64,000 nt of DNA, from NCBI GenBank assembly GCA_016800925.1, contig JABCPU010000266.1, forward strand, positions 29,903-93,902, in the 5' to 3' direction. Made by a program: the position numbers and the translations under genes. Source of the DNA: Suillus spraguei. Taxonomy: Eukaryota > Basidiomycota > Agaricomycetes > Boletales > Suillaceae. Below are positions 48,941 through 59,190 of this stretch, in pieces. Position 1 is the first letter of the stretch. Every line of letters starts with the position of its first letter. A model generated the notes under the pieces. It did not search any database. It saw only the letters and a list, made by a program, of their open reading frames with translations, and was not told the origin of the DNA.

Positions 48941-50003
48941 TCATCTCGAGTCCTGCCGCAATAACTTGAACCAGTTTCCAGGCTAAAATGCAAGATGAGT
49001 AAGAGAACGTGAGTCGTCGTTGAACTTTGAACTCCAAACTTACGAAGTATCTTTGGTGATGTGTTTCCCCAGTAGTGTCTATGAAAGTGATCTCCTCGAA
49101 TGTAAGCTCTGGTACAAACTGAGTGTCAAGGTATTTCTGATACGTTCGGCTTTGGACGAGGCCCTGTGATGACGCAAGCATTAGAAAACAATCACATCAG
49201 TATTGAGATTCCATCTCACGTCACCACAAGAACACCTTTCTGTTGAAGCCATTTGTTCAACACCTGACCATCAGAACAGGGGCACCACGAGTCTTTTCCA
49301 AGCGAGCACGTATTTGCTGGATCACAGGATCTAGTGGTTCACCTGTTCCGCGGAAAAGAGGTGACAAACCACCATTATGCCATATGATGACGTAACGATT
49401 TTGTATTGGTCGTGGATAGCAAGATTTGGCTGCAACGCTTTCCATACATATGGATGAACCTCGACCTATTGATGGTTAAATGAGGACTATCACACCGATG
49501 GGCTTATGAAACTAACCTGGTTGACCGCTGGGGGTATAGTGGCAACTTCCAGTATAGTGTTCAGTTGGTCGGCGGTGAAGTTAGAAACTCCAATGGACTT
49601 GGTTAGGCCCGATTCATGAGCCTCTTCCATCCCTTTCCAGACCTCCTTCAGTTTCCCGATGTGGTGCCTGGGTTGATGGACAAGGTATAAATCGACGTAG
49701 TCCACTTTTAATTTCTTCAAGGACTCCTGGAGTACGCTCTTGGGAGTTGCACCAGGCTGCAAGTTTGCGAGCTTTGTCGTTACGAAGAGCTCAGACCTAG
49801 ACTTCCCGGAAAATACTATACCGTTCCCCATCGTTTCCTCGTTGCCATAGACTTGCGCACCATCGAAGTGCGTAAAGCCATTGTCGATGGCAAGGCGGAT
49901 AGCATCCTCAGCGTCCTTTTGAAATAACGTAGTACCAGTGCCAAAAGCTATCCAGGGTAAGTACCTGGTGTCCGTCATTCAGAGGGAGCGTGGATACGGT
50001 CAT
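48941..50003 (-). pseudogene. Aldo-keto reductase, decayed tandem copy
   Basis: A second copy of the neighbouring reductase, highly similar along its whole length including intron positions. It is broken at no fewer than four places relative to the intact copy: a 4 bp insertion after the GHQV codons (about 49957-49967), an 8 bp insertion near VTSSYG (about 49376-49384), a 1 bp loss in the SDGQ region (about 49275) and a 1 bp loss near RIREYLD (about 49133). The flanks on both sides are also duplicated (for example ACTACAACTGAGAT at about 48885, as at about 46485). An ATG at 49978 could restart the first part without the N-terminal strand, but the later breaks remain. I infer a recent segmental duplication followed by loss. 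Confidence 0.88.
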
Positions 50004-52382
50004 TACGGATGATCAACCAGCAGAGTGGCTTGAACCGAACTCGGTTTAAATAGTCTCTCGAAGCACTCTACTAATGCGGAGCTAGTCATAACTTAGCTTC
50101 AGCCCAGCCACTGTATATCGTATTCCTGCTTTATTCATTGTCTTGATTCTGAACATATGTTAAATGCCACTATCGACTTATACCGTCTAGCTAATATAAA
50201 CAGTAGACATCGTATGCGCGCGCCGAGGCCGAGTTGTGATTCGTGATAGACCAGCCCTAAAGAAATTCAGGTATTTAATCGGCTTACTTTCCTTCTCATA
50301 TTCTTTAACAACTTCCAGGCGCTTGTATACCACATGTTCGATTGTCTGTACTACTGGCAATCCTTCATCTCGTAGCACCTCAGATGAGTACGGTCCACCC
50401 TTTGGCCGGCCGTCCTAACTTCTTGGACGCTTTGGTCACCAGGTGTACCAACAGTTGAAAATTTTTACTGTCCGTCCAATGTTATTCTAGTGCATGATAT
50501 CCTCCAGTCGTACTGAATCTAAACAATTTATCGCATGCCACGTTTTCCCTATTGATCACTCGGTCGTTGAAGGTTATCAATTTCCAGGACCGAGTTTCTT
50601 TACCAGTACAGCTCTGTCAAGGTGCAAATGATACCGATCGTCGTTGTTCAAAACATAGAGAAAGAACTACATTATCTCTAGCCTGGTGTCCTGTCCGACG
50701 TCTCTCATGTTGTCCACGGAAGCCATGTCTCTAACTCATGCAATGATATCGTGGTCTGACGTGGTCCGTCGTACTGCTGCGTGAGTAGCAAGTAAAAAGT
50801 CCGATCGCAAGCTCTGAATCAAAATTCCTCCGGTGATCCCCCAGATGGAGGCTCAGGAGTGCACCGATCTTCCATGCTCTCCATACTGGGTGCGAAATCA
50901 GGTAGCTCGAGGAAACAACGATCCTACGGACGGACAAGCAAAAGTTTCTGTCGAGTTGGCCTAGACTGAATCAACCTCATATGGCCGCCATCAGAGAACT
51001 CAGAAAGTATATAGTCTTATATTGCAATATATAGGAATATATGGCAAATCTTTCCGTGATATTAGCTTATAAGGTAATATATATCCAAAATAAAGGCAAA
51101 TAATCAACACAATCACCAGCAAGAACTCACGAGTCACGGGTTTACTGATGCCCCCATCTCCTGTAGTGACCTGCAGGTTATGAAATCCGTCTGACTTGAC
51201 CTCATGTGAATGTGTCGCCTGATCCTGACCAGGCCTCCGATTGACGTCTGCGACAGGGAATGCAATACGAGGCAGATGTAGCCGGCGGTGCGTCAAACTG
51301 AGAACGCTCAGGCGGTCCAGTTTTTGACATGACCCCGAAGCTAGCTGTACAGACACAACGTGTCGCAGCGAGGAGGCAGATTTCTGCATCTGGTCTTCGG
51401 ATAGAGACGATATTGTGAATGGTGGAGCTTCGTATGGAGTGATGTCAGCTGGCGAACAGCTATTAAATCAGATAGTTTTCCGACCAGTCCGGGTATGGAA
51501 AGCCAGCTCTAGTCACACCGTGACTTCCAAGGCTTCCACTGCTCAGAACCTTCCTAGTAAGGTAAAGTGCTTCTATTGGCCTCCGAACACCCTGTGCGAC
51601 TATTCTAATGTATCATGTAGGTTTATTCCCGCTACCATACGGGAGTGGGTTATATCGCTGGGACCTTATTCAAATCGGTCGTCTTCCTGTGTCTGTTGCT
51701 TTTGACCTTGAATCGTATTCTTCTATCGTCTTCTTCGATTGCTCGTTCATACGGTCATTTGGGCCCAAGTTCGCGTTTTGCTGAAATCCCCATGGCCTCA
51801 GTGATTCATTGCCGTGCTCTCACTACCGATGTCGAGTTCGAGGTCGCGTGTGGTCTCGATGTTATGTTTGGGATGAACTGGATCGCTGCGTGGCCACCGT
51901 TTTGTCGGAATATGAGACTTCCGTCTCCAATCCTCCATGTCTGGCTTTCAAGGTGGTGACAGTATAAGAGCCAATCAATTCGGTACTAACATCGGCCTGT
52001 GGTGCCCGCTAAGGAGTTTTGTGCGTTTAAGGATAGTTGATCGAGATATAAACATATACCGGCCCTTAGAGTCCTTGGAACACCTGCTCCTGCTTTGTGC
52101 AATAATGACATCTTTTGCCACCTCTTTCACTAGTCGCAAATCCCGGACTCCGAATCTCGCTTACCTATTACAAGGACCGGATCAACGTGTTTGTCGAGTA
52201 TCTACTCCTACAAGCTCTCGCACAGCTTCGGCAGCTCAGCTCAGCCAAATTCTCAATCACTCTCAACACCAACCGTCTCAAGAATTTTCCGTCCCCATTC
52301 GTCCCACTATGGCTCGATCCGGGTCACACCCTACGGATAAGCGGAGCAATAAAGTCATGTACCCATCTTAAGTAGGATAAAT

Positions 52383-52455
52383 GGTACGGGTACGGGTCTA
52401 CCCGTGGTACCTGTGGGTGCGACTCAACGGCTAACCTTTTTGCCTTTACCCACAG
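52383..52455. repeat. Nested imperfect palindromes (GGTACGGGT type)
   Basis: The run GGTACGGGTACGGGT (52383-52397) faces ACCCGTGGTACC (52400-52411) and can fold back with small bulges. Next to it CTGTGGGT (52411-52418) and ACCCACAG (52448-52455) form a second, perfect 8 bp inverted pair around a 29 nt loop. No gene is attached. It may be a short repeat-family end or a structured RNA relic. Confidence 0.5.
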
Positions 52456-53303
52456 TGCTACCGCCCTCTACCATTATGTCCACGTAATAGTGAACAATGA
52501 AACTAAGGATTATTCATGAGGACACGCGGGGAGTATAAATATACCCCAAGGAATGAGTCAGACGGTCTTGATATGATAGTCGATGCAAACATGGTCGTCG
52601 GTGCTATCGGAAGTACTTACTACTTATGCACCACCTTAATATAATAGAACTTCGAAGGAATACTATCCAGTGTCAAAGATTTGACGACGGGAGAGTACGG
52701 ACGGGAACCCGTCAAAAATAAAAATGCTTACTTTCATATCTGTATTTTGACCACCAACCGCTTCAGGCCAATGACCTGGATGATATGTAGAACGGTGTTT
52801 CGGGCACATTCGAATGGTGATTTTAATACTGTTGAACCAGGTGACAAAAGCCAATGGATTCGCTCTTTCAGAATACATCAAAGGGTAGCAAAATATTGCT
52901 TCTGATACAACTAGAGTTAGGTTGCCAGTCTAAACCACCCCGAATCCCACGTTTGTCGTTGTCTCTTTGCCTTCTGTGATTTCCTGCTTGTTGTTCATGG
53001 ACGAGGATATCACCTGTACTGATCATCGCGAATGCTCGAGACCAGTACAGTCAAGGCAAGCTCAGAGGTTGACGGTAATGTCGAAGAGTTAATGTTACAT
53101 GATGTTGATCAACGTTTGTAGTAAGCAGTGCTTGCCACGTAGGTCCAATGCATCGTCGTCGGAAAGCCCGTTCGAGGTGGGGACAGTGGCATTAATGGAG
53201 GGTAGATAATGTCATTGCCAACTTGAATGGAGTGAAGGGTCGACTATCCCCCGCGACCAGGAGAGGTATCGGTTTTGACCACCGAAGCCAGGAGAGAGAG
53301 ACG

Positions 53304-53342
53304 CTTGCATGGATAGTTGAACTTGAAACCTATCCATGCAAG
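53304..53342. repeat. Perfect 13 bp inverted repeat (hairpin)
   Basis: CTTGCATGGATAG at 53304-53316 and its exact reverse complement CTATCCATGCAAG at 53330-53342 are separated by 13 nt. The stem has no mismatch and the flanks do not extend it. It lies in the gene-poor region, and no ORF uses it. It could be a recombination scar, the tip of a small foldback element, or a structured transcript. Confidence 0.75.
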
Positions 53343-54099
53343 TAACACAAATGTTAGTAATTGTTATTAACCCGTATTAATTATGGCCCAGGAGCGCCCC
53401 ATGTTATTAACAAATGTTAGAAATCGACTGTGAATTATTCACCGAGCCCTAGTTTCAACGGCTGGGCGATATGCTTTAGAGGTTAGAGATACACATAAAC
53501 ACCGTTTTGAACGAACATCCCAAGAGAAACTTTTGAAGAGCGGCAAGCTGGTTTACCTCGGATGCGCAGAATTTTGCGGCCGATCAAGCATTTGAATGGC
53601 TTGGATGGAAACGACTCCAGCTCGAGTTAAAGCAGTCAAGATGCAAGAAGTACGATGATGTTCTGGTTTGCTTCGTTCAACGTGATGAACATTCGAGAAT
53701 TTGCTGTTATGCATGTATCATCGAGAGCCATAATATCGGCCAAGATTGCAAAGTCTTTGTCAGAGCTGTCGAAATTCTGTTTATCTGTCAATTTCTCATT
53801 AATGGACTCGGAGGATGACAGACCTTACTAACATCATGATGTGGTTGATGGCCAACAGTCTCGATATTATGTAAATGAAAAATATTTGTAATAGTCCGAT
53901 GTGACGTGGCTTAATTCAGTCATCCATCGTTGCACATATCGTACATCGAGGGCTTCTCGAATGGCCGGGATGGCCCAACCACTTGTTCAATCAGCCATGT
54001 TGAGCGAAGGCTATAAAACACACGACGTGGCGGTCTCTCGAGTCAACATCATACCATTCCAAGCATCTTGTACTAGTCTGCAATAGAATCTAGATAACC

Positions 54100-55380
54100 A
54101 TGTCTTCTTCGACCTCTGCACTCTTCTCCCCCATCCGCGTAGGCAACATCGACTTGCAGCATCGCGTTGTCCTTGCCCCACTTACCCGTGTACGTGCAAG
54201 CGCAGAGCATGTCCCAACTCCAGAAGCACCAGCGTACTACACTCAGAGAGGGTCTAGTCCTGGCACTCTCCTTATCTCGGAAGCCACATTCATATCTCAG
54301 AAGGCTGGCGGTTTTAATAATGTCCCTGGGATATACACCGACGCTCATGTAGAGGCATGGAAAAAGGTATGTTGTGTCTTGCTCGAGGATCTTACTGGAT
54401 AAAAGCTGACACACGGTGCGTATCGCAGGTGACAGAAGCAGTTCATGAGCAGGGCTCGTTCATTTTCCTACAACTCTGGGCGCTCGGGCGCGCAGCGGAA
54501 CCAGCAGTTCTTGCCAAGGAGAACAATAGCCCCTACATCAGTGCCTCATCCGTTCCCGTTCCGGAAAAGACAGATGTGCCACGCGCACTCACCAGAGATG
54601 AAATCAAAGAGTACGTTGCTACGTACGCTGCTGCCGCCAAAACTGCCATTCGAGCTGGCTTCGATGGCGTTGAAATTCACGGCGCAAACGGGTACTTGAT
54701 CGACCAGTTCATACAAGATGTCACCAACCAGCGCACAGATGAATACGGCGGAAGCATCGAGAATCGTGCAAGGTTTGCACTCGAAGTAACGGAGGCCGTT
54801 GTGGAGGCGGTTGGTGCTGAGAGGACGGGGTTCCGAATCAGCCCGTGGGGGACATTCTATGGTACGTGTATCATTAAATGATATCAATTACCATTTAACT
54901 GATCTGCGGTGCAGGTATGGGAATGACAGATCCCAAACCTCAGTTTTCCTACGTGGCTGAACAGTTGCGCAAGCACAAACTCGCGTACATCCACGTCGTA
55001 GAGCCGATGCCTAAGGAAATCAGTGCTGAAATAAACAGCGATTTCATCCGTGATATCTGGCAAGGTGTTGAAGGTAGTACGTTCATCAGCACAAACGGGC
55101 ATACCCGGAATAGTGCAGTTGAGACGGCAGACAAGAAAGGGGGCCTCATTGGATTTGGGAGGTTGTTTATGCCAAACGTAAGCTATTTATTCGGAGACTT
55201 GACGGTGACTGAAGCAGCCCTCTTACCTAGCCTGATCTTCCATTCCGCCTGCTTAAGGATCTCGCAGTTGAACGGGGCGACCAAGCAACGTGGTACATGG
55301 CCGGTAATTCTACACCGGCGGGTTATTCGGACTGGCCTTTTGCAGCGGAGAATAGTCAGCAACTGGAAAACAAACTCTGA
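54100..55380 (+). CDS. Old Yellow Enzyme (NADH:flavin oxidoreductase)
   Basis: An FMN-dependent ene-reductase with a TIM-barrel fold. The start MSSSTSALFSPIRVGNIDLQ runs into VVLAPLTRVRA (the Thr that tunes FMN), then SPGTLLISEATFISQKAGG, FLQLWALGR, GFDGVEIHGANGYLIDQF (His and Asn that hold the substrate), TNQRTDEYGGSIENRARF (Tyr proton donor region), RISPWGTFYGMGM, and the phosphate-binding end DKKGGLIGFGRLFM. The C-terminus is WYMAGNSTPAGYSDWP. Four exons (introns near 54367-54428, 54861-54914, 55180-55228) with clean borders. The ATG at 54100 is the first. It lies alone at the border of the repeat-rich region. Confidence 0.94.
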
Positions 55381-55888
55381 CGTGGGTTTGTGAGTGATAT
55401 ACCTCAGAATAGATGTCAACTTTATACTCCTGATACCTTACTGTATACACCTGATATCATTATCATACTTAATCTTTACTTCAGTCTATCTTATGGCATG
55501 ATGAGCGACAGTCTGTTGTGTTTTTGGTCGACCATCAAGAGGCACGTTAGGTTCGTAAGTCGAACGGGGACTGCGAGTGCGAGAGGGGTGTAGAGACCAC
55601 TGGTAGGATGAGGAAGTGTAAGTGAACGAGGCTTGCAAATGCCTTTTTGCCTTCATTTTTTAGTATCTGTTGATTCCCTTGTGTGTTTCTAGAAACTCCA
55701 TGTATACTTGGTGGTAATGTCAATCATATTGAAGCTACTGCTAATGATGCTGAGTTAGATTTATCTCAGTCTTCGTCTGTCGTCGCGGCAATTTTATTGT
55801 CTCGGAGATGTTCAGACTCGAACTATATTGTCTATGTGATCTTTTTCGGGCCGTGTCAATCAAGGGGCCAAGTTGAAGACTTTTGCCT
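55381..55888. other. Intergenic, nothing recognised
   Basis: About 500 bp between the Old Yellow Enzyme stop and the tandem repeat. It is AT-rich, with TATACTCCTGATACC-type direct short repeats at 55421-55455. The plus-strand frame that begins near 55683 only reads on into the repeat array and is not a gene. Confidence 0.45.
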
Positions 55889-56470
55889 GACCAGTGTGGC
55901 TACCACAACAGAATCAAAATCTGTCTCTCCTGGACTGAGGAGGTTCAAACGTGCTGGACTACAATTTTTTTTCTGTCGGGACACACCTCGACATTCACTC
56001 ATGGATGGTGTCTTTAGACGTTCATTGTAACTGGTCTTAGCCAGGTAGTTGCCACAACAGAGTCAAAATCTGTCTCTCTTGGACTGTGCAGGTTCGAAAC
56101 CTACCAACCATAAGTTTTTTTGTCTATCGGAACACACCTGGACATTCACTCATGGATAATTTCTTCAGAAGTTCATCATCACTCATCATAACTAGTTTTA
56201 GCCAGGTGGTTGCCACAACAGAGTCAAAATCTGTTTCTCTTGGATTACGCAGGTTCGAAACCTACCAACCATAAGTTTTTTGTCTATCGGTACACACCTT
56301 GCTATTCACTCATGATGGTTTATTTTGGAAGTTCATCACAACTGGTCTTAGCCAGGTGGTTGCCACAACGGAATCAAAATCTGCCGATGACAACAATTTT
56401 TTCTATCGCAACACACCTTGACATTCACTCATGGATGGTTTCCTCAGAGGTCCATTTGAACTGGTCTTAA
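55889..56470 (+). repeat. Tandem array of four tRNA-Leu(CAA)-like Pol III units
   Basis: Four head-to-tail units with spacing 149, 161 and 150 bp. Each holds a 17 nt anticodon arm at 55908, 56057, 56218 and 56368: stem ACAGA/TCTGT (the last is ACGGA/TCTGC) around a 7 nt loop that always has T33 and anticodon CAA. Upstream lies TAGCCAGGTGGTTG, like a Pol III A box; downstream in units 2 and 3 is GGTTCGAAACC (56091-56101, 56252-56262), a perfect B box, while unit 1 has GGTTCAAAC and unit 4 has lost it. After each comes a run of 6-8 T's (55965, 56115, 56276, 56397). The D stem and acceptor stem do not pair well, so these are not functional tRNAs. The layout fits tRNA-derived SINE heads or pseudo-tRNAs. 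Confidence 0.72.
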
Positions 56471-57967
56471 CCCCTGTGCAAATTGTTGTTGCAACATTTA
56501 TACTTACCCCATGGCGAGTCGTGCCTTCGGACGCGTTCGAAACACTAATTATATTATTGTGTGTCGTGAGGCTGCCGCAGGTTTTATGTAGTTTCTCTTC
56601 GGGCTTAGTCAATTGCATATTGCATAAATTGATGTCTGCACTCCCGATCAAGAAGAATATTGCAAGCAGGGACCCAATTATTAGTATTTTCAACATTCTT
56701 TGTTGTCGGGGTACATACGACCGTGTCTAACATTTGAATCGTGGCAATCTGGAAGCTCGCCGTGGTGGCGGCGAGAAACACTAAACGAATCAGGCAAGAG
56801 GTAACAGGACAAAACCGTGGATTTTAGAGTGTGATACAAATGAGCAAATGGTGGTAGGTAAGAGACCCGAGTCTGGTCCGAAACGTTCACGTGATTATGA
56901 GATGTGGCTTACACAATCTCTGTTCAACATTCTCTGTTCAAAGCCATTGCGTCTTGGTATTGTTTATGCTTCGCAGGCACAGATTAGTGCCATCTTTTTT
57001 ATCGTCTGTTTTCACAAGATATATTTCTTGCAGCCGAAGTTCCTCACGCATTAAATGACTGAAGGTCAATAAATTTTAAAATTTTCAAACAGTCGCCAGT
57101 CGCACAAGGTGTTCGGAGGCCAATAGAAAGTATTTACATTACTAGGAAGGTTCTGAGAAGTAGAAGCCTTGGAAGTAGAGCGCGGTGGCCTGGCTTTCCA
57201 TATGACAGTGATGTTGCCATACTACAACTTCCTGTGAGGCGCCCGAGTGCATCTTACTCCTTCTCACCAAAATTGGCATGGAGGTAGATATCGAAGAGGC
57301 CAAACAATGAGTATGCAATTTTTTCTTGCAACGTAGTGACATGTGTCGGCACCTATTGGAGTTTCTCCTGGGCATCCCTCATCCAAGGGCAGAAGGCAAC
57401 AAGTTGCTATTGTCACATCATCCAACTCCTGCATGATCGCAGTAAACTCAATACGGTTGGAAGTGCGATCGCCGAGATATAGGGTCCAAACTCAGCCAGC
57501 TGCACACGGCAAGTATCACCCACCGGGGGGGTAGTTTACGGTTGAGGAGGGCTATGTAGTGGGGTAGGACTTCAGATCCCAGATCCGGTGGCCATTAGCT
57601 CATGTGGACCCTAAAACTCACTCACCAAGAACCCTAATCGGGCGACTAGGAACTTGGCGTCTCCAGGGAGGAACGATGCTGGAGAGCTAGAAGGTGTATG
57701 ATAAAGTTCGTTGGCATGATTATGGCTATATTGGAGCTGAGAAGAGAGACATTCGAAGTATAAATTCACGATGTTTTGGAGTTAAGCGGTCCGTCCCCTT
57801 ATCGTTCCTTCAATTACTTTGAGCGAGCCCCTCGTTTTGGAACTTCTATCTTTGTCTGACCCAATATCTTATCTCTGCTGAAGCCTCGTGTGGAATCTTC
57901 GAGGTATGTTCAGATAAAAGGAGTTGATAATAATGATGCTGGATACACGATGCTGTAGGCAGGCAGT
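56471..57967. other. Gene-poor spacer
   Basis: No gene was recognised. At 56471-57060 the sequence is AT-rich, with short ORFs only. At about 57140-57530 the minus strand holds an open frame (VWTLYLGDRTSNRIEFTAIM) that vaguely recalls an RNase H domain of a LINE-type element, and a WQHHCHMES run; neither is long or clean enough to call. A short run of G's at 57526-57532 is unremarkable. Confidence 0.4.
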
Positions 57968-58481
57968 ATGAGCAACACTATTACCATTGTCAACAATACA
58001 AAGGAGAAAATCACCGCTAGCATCACTAACACTGGTGACGGTGGGCAACCCGGATTCTATGGAATTGCATCAAACAATTCCAGCACCTGGCAACGGAGCA
58101 ACATGCAGGTGTGCTATGTGTTGAGGGCCGACAATGGAAATACTGAGGTTCTTGTTGTGGAGCCTGGAAAAACTTATCAAATCCTTGATCAAAGTGAGTT
58201 CAGACTTCAGAGGTATAGAGTTCATGATAATCATTTCGGACACACGAATAGGCAACTTAAATATGAACGGTGTCACAATTGTCAACAATACAAAGGAGAA
58301 AATCACCGTTAGCATCACTAACATTGGCGAGAACGGGGGGGCCGGATTCTATGAAATTGCGTCAAAGGGCTCTGATACCTGGCATCGGTCCAAGTTGCAG
58401 GTCTGCCATGTGTTGAGGACCGACGATGGAAATACAGAGGTTTTTGTTGTAGAGCCTGGAAGAAAATATCGAATCGGCTGA
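57968..58481 (+). CDS. Small protein of two duplicated ~75-residue domains
   Basis: Two near-identical modules follow each other: TITIVNNTKEKITASITNTG ... VEPGKTYQILDQ (57968-58193) and VTIVNNTKEKITVSITNIG ... VEPGRKYRIG (58264-58481). A GT-AG intron (58194-58251) joins them exactly in frame: exon 1 is 226 nt and its last base plus GC makes a Ser codon. The spliced protein has about 150 residues, with no signal peptide, Cys pair or membrane span. The pattern of alternating strands (ITIVNNT, VCYVLRADNGNTEVLVVEPG) suggests a small beta-sandwich. Similar short proteins occur in Agaricomycetes as single copies; I know no function. An alternative is two tandem single-domain genes, the second starting at 58261. 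Confidence 0.7.
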
Positions 58482-58558
58482 AAGTCTCATGGGTAGAAGC
58501 ATCTCGGTAGGTGTCATAGGTGTTCATGTGCATGTATACGCTTCCCTACCTTATGTAA

Positions 58559-59190
58559 ATGATGTTGTTTTCACATGGTCCCGTAGGGCTGTCTCTGCGT
58601 ACATCATCCGATTCATCGATCTTCCGTCAAGTTAGTTGTCAATTATATCTTTTATTTGTTACAAGCGGCAGAGTACGCGCGCGCATGCTTGTCAACTCTG
58701 AGCAGCGAAACTGGAAAGCGGGGCCATGCACACAATCTCCTGACACTTGCTCGATTGTCGAAAGACACGAAAGAACGAGATCTACTGGTCGCGGAAGCTC
58801 GTACTTTCTTCAAGGATCTGGAAGATGGATATGGTTTGACCCTTTGCGACCTCTATTCTGATACATCGGTGCAGTCGATGGTCAAATTGGCCCTTAAATT
58901 CGAAGTCTTCAGGGACTTCGAGATGGCGGCAACATGCCATAAGACTGCATTCGAGTCCGGCATTCTGCCGCCTACTCAAGGCAGGATATCTGTAGAATAT
59001 ATCAAGGTCTGTGGAGTCAGAGAAGCAATCCTCAAAGGTACTTCATACTTTGAGATTCGAATATCTGATTCCACAGACCTGTCATGCTGTGTTGTTCAGT
59101 TCTGTGCCATTGCGGCCCTAAGCAAGACAGGAAATACAATATTTGTACAAAAAACTCTTCGCGTTCTCACTCATGTAACGAAAAATTGAT
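58559..59190 (+). CDS. Unassigned helical gene fragment
   Basis: A frame opens after an intron-like break (about 58630-58663): YVNDVVFTWSRRAVSAYIIR, then AEYARACLSTLSSETGKRGH, LARLSKDTKERDLLVAEART, LALKFEVFRDFEMAATCHKT and VEYIKVCGVREAILKG. It is rich in paired helices, as in TPR proteins. There is no clear start, and after about 59036 the frame meets an intron-like segment and a different frame (LSCCVVQFCAIAALSKTGN). It could be a partial or decaying gene. The coordinates are approximate. Confidence 0.35.

Larger units (their letters stand above)
50004..54099. other. Gene-poor region, 4 kb, mostly relic sequence
   Basis: No gene can be supported. Several frames of 60-144 codons exist without introns, domains or conserved blocks. 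About 51840-51960 a plus-strand frame reads CGLDVMFGMNWIAAW, the kind of short G-x-D/N-W motif seen again near 60030. Two stem-loop sequences are listed separately. The region has no clear LTRs or TIRs. I read it as decayed repeats and perhaps the worn end of a gene family. Confidence 0.5.

Noticed and set aside
50004..54099. Search for LTRs of a retrotransposon or a CRISPR-like array
   Set aside because: No paired direct long repeats, primer-binding site or regularly spaced repeats were found by eye; CRISPR is not expected in a fungal chromosome.
55683..56030. 115-codon plus-strand ORF running into the tandem repeat
   Set aside because: It reads through tRNA-like units and poly-T runs; similar frames recur in each unit only because the DNA is repeated.
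57142..57534. Possible RNase H or copper-oxidase fragments (VWTLYLGDRTSNRIEF; HHCHMES)
   Set aside because: Too short, in different frames, and lacking the catalytic spacing of either family.
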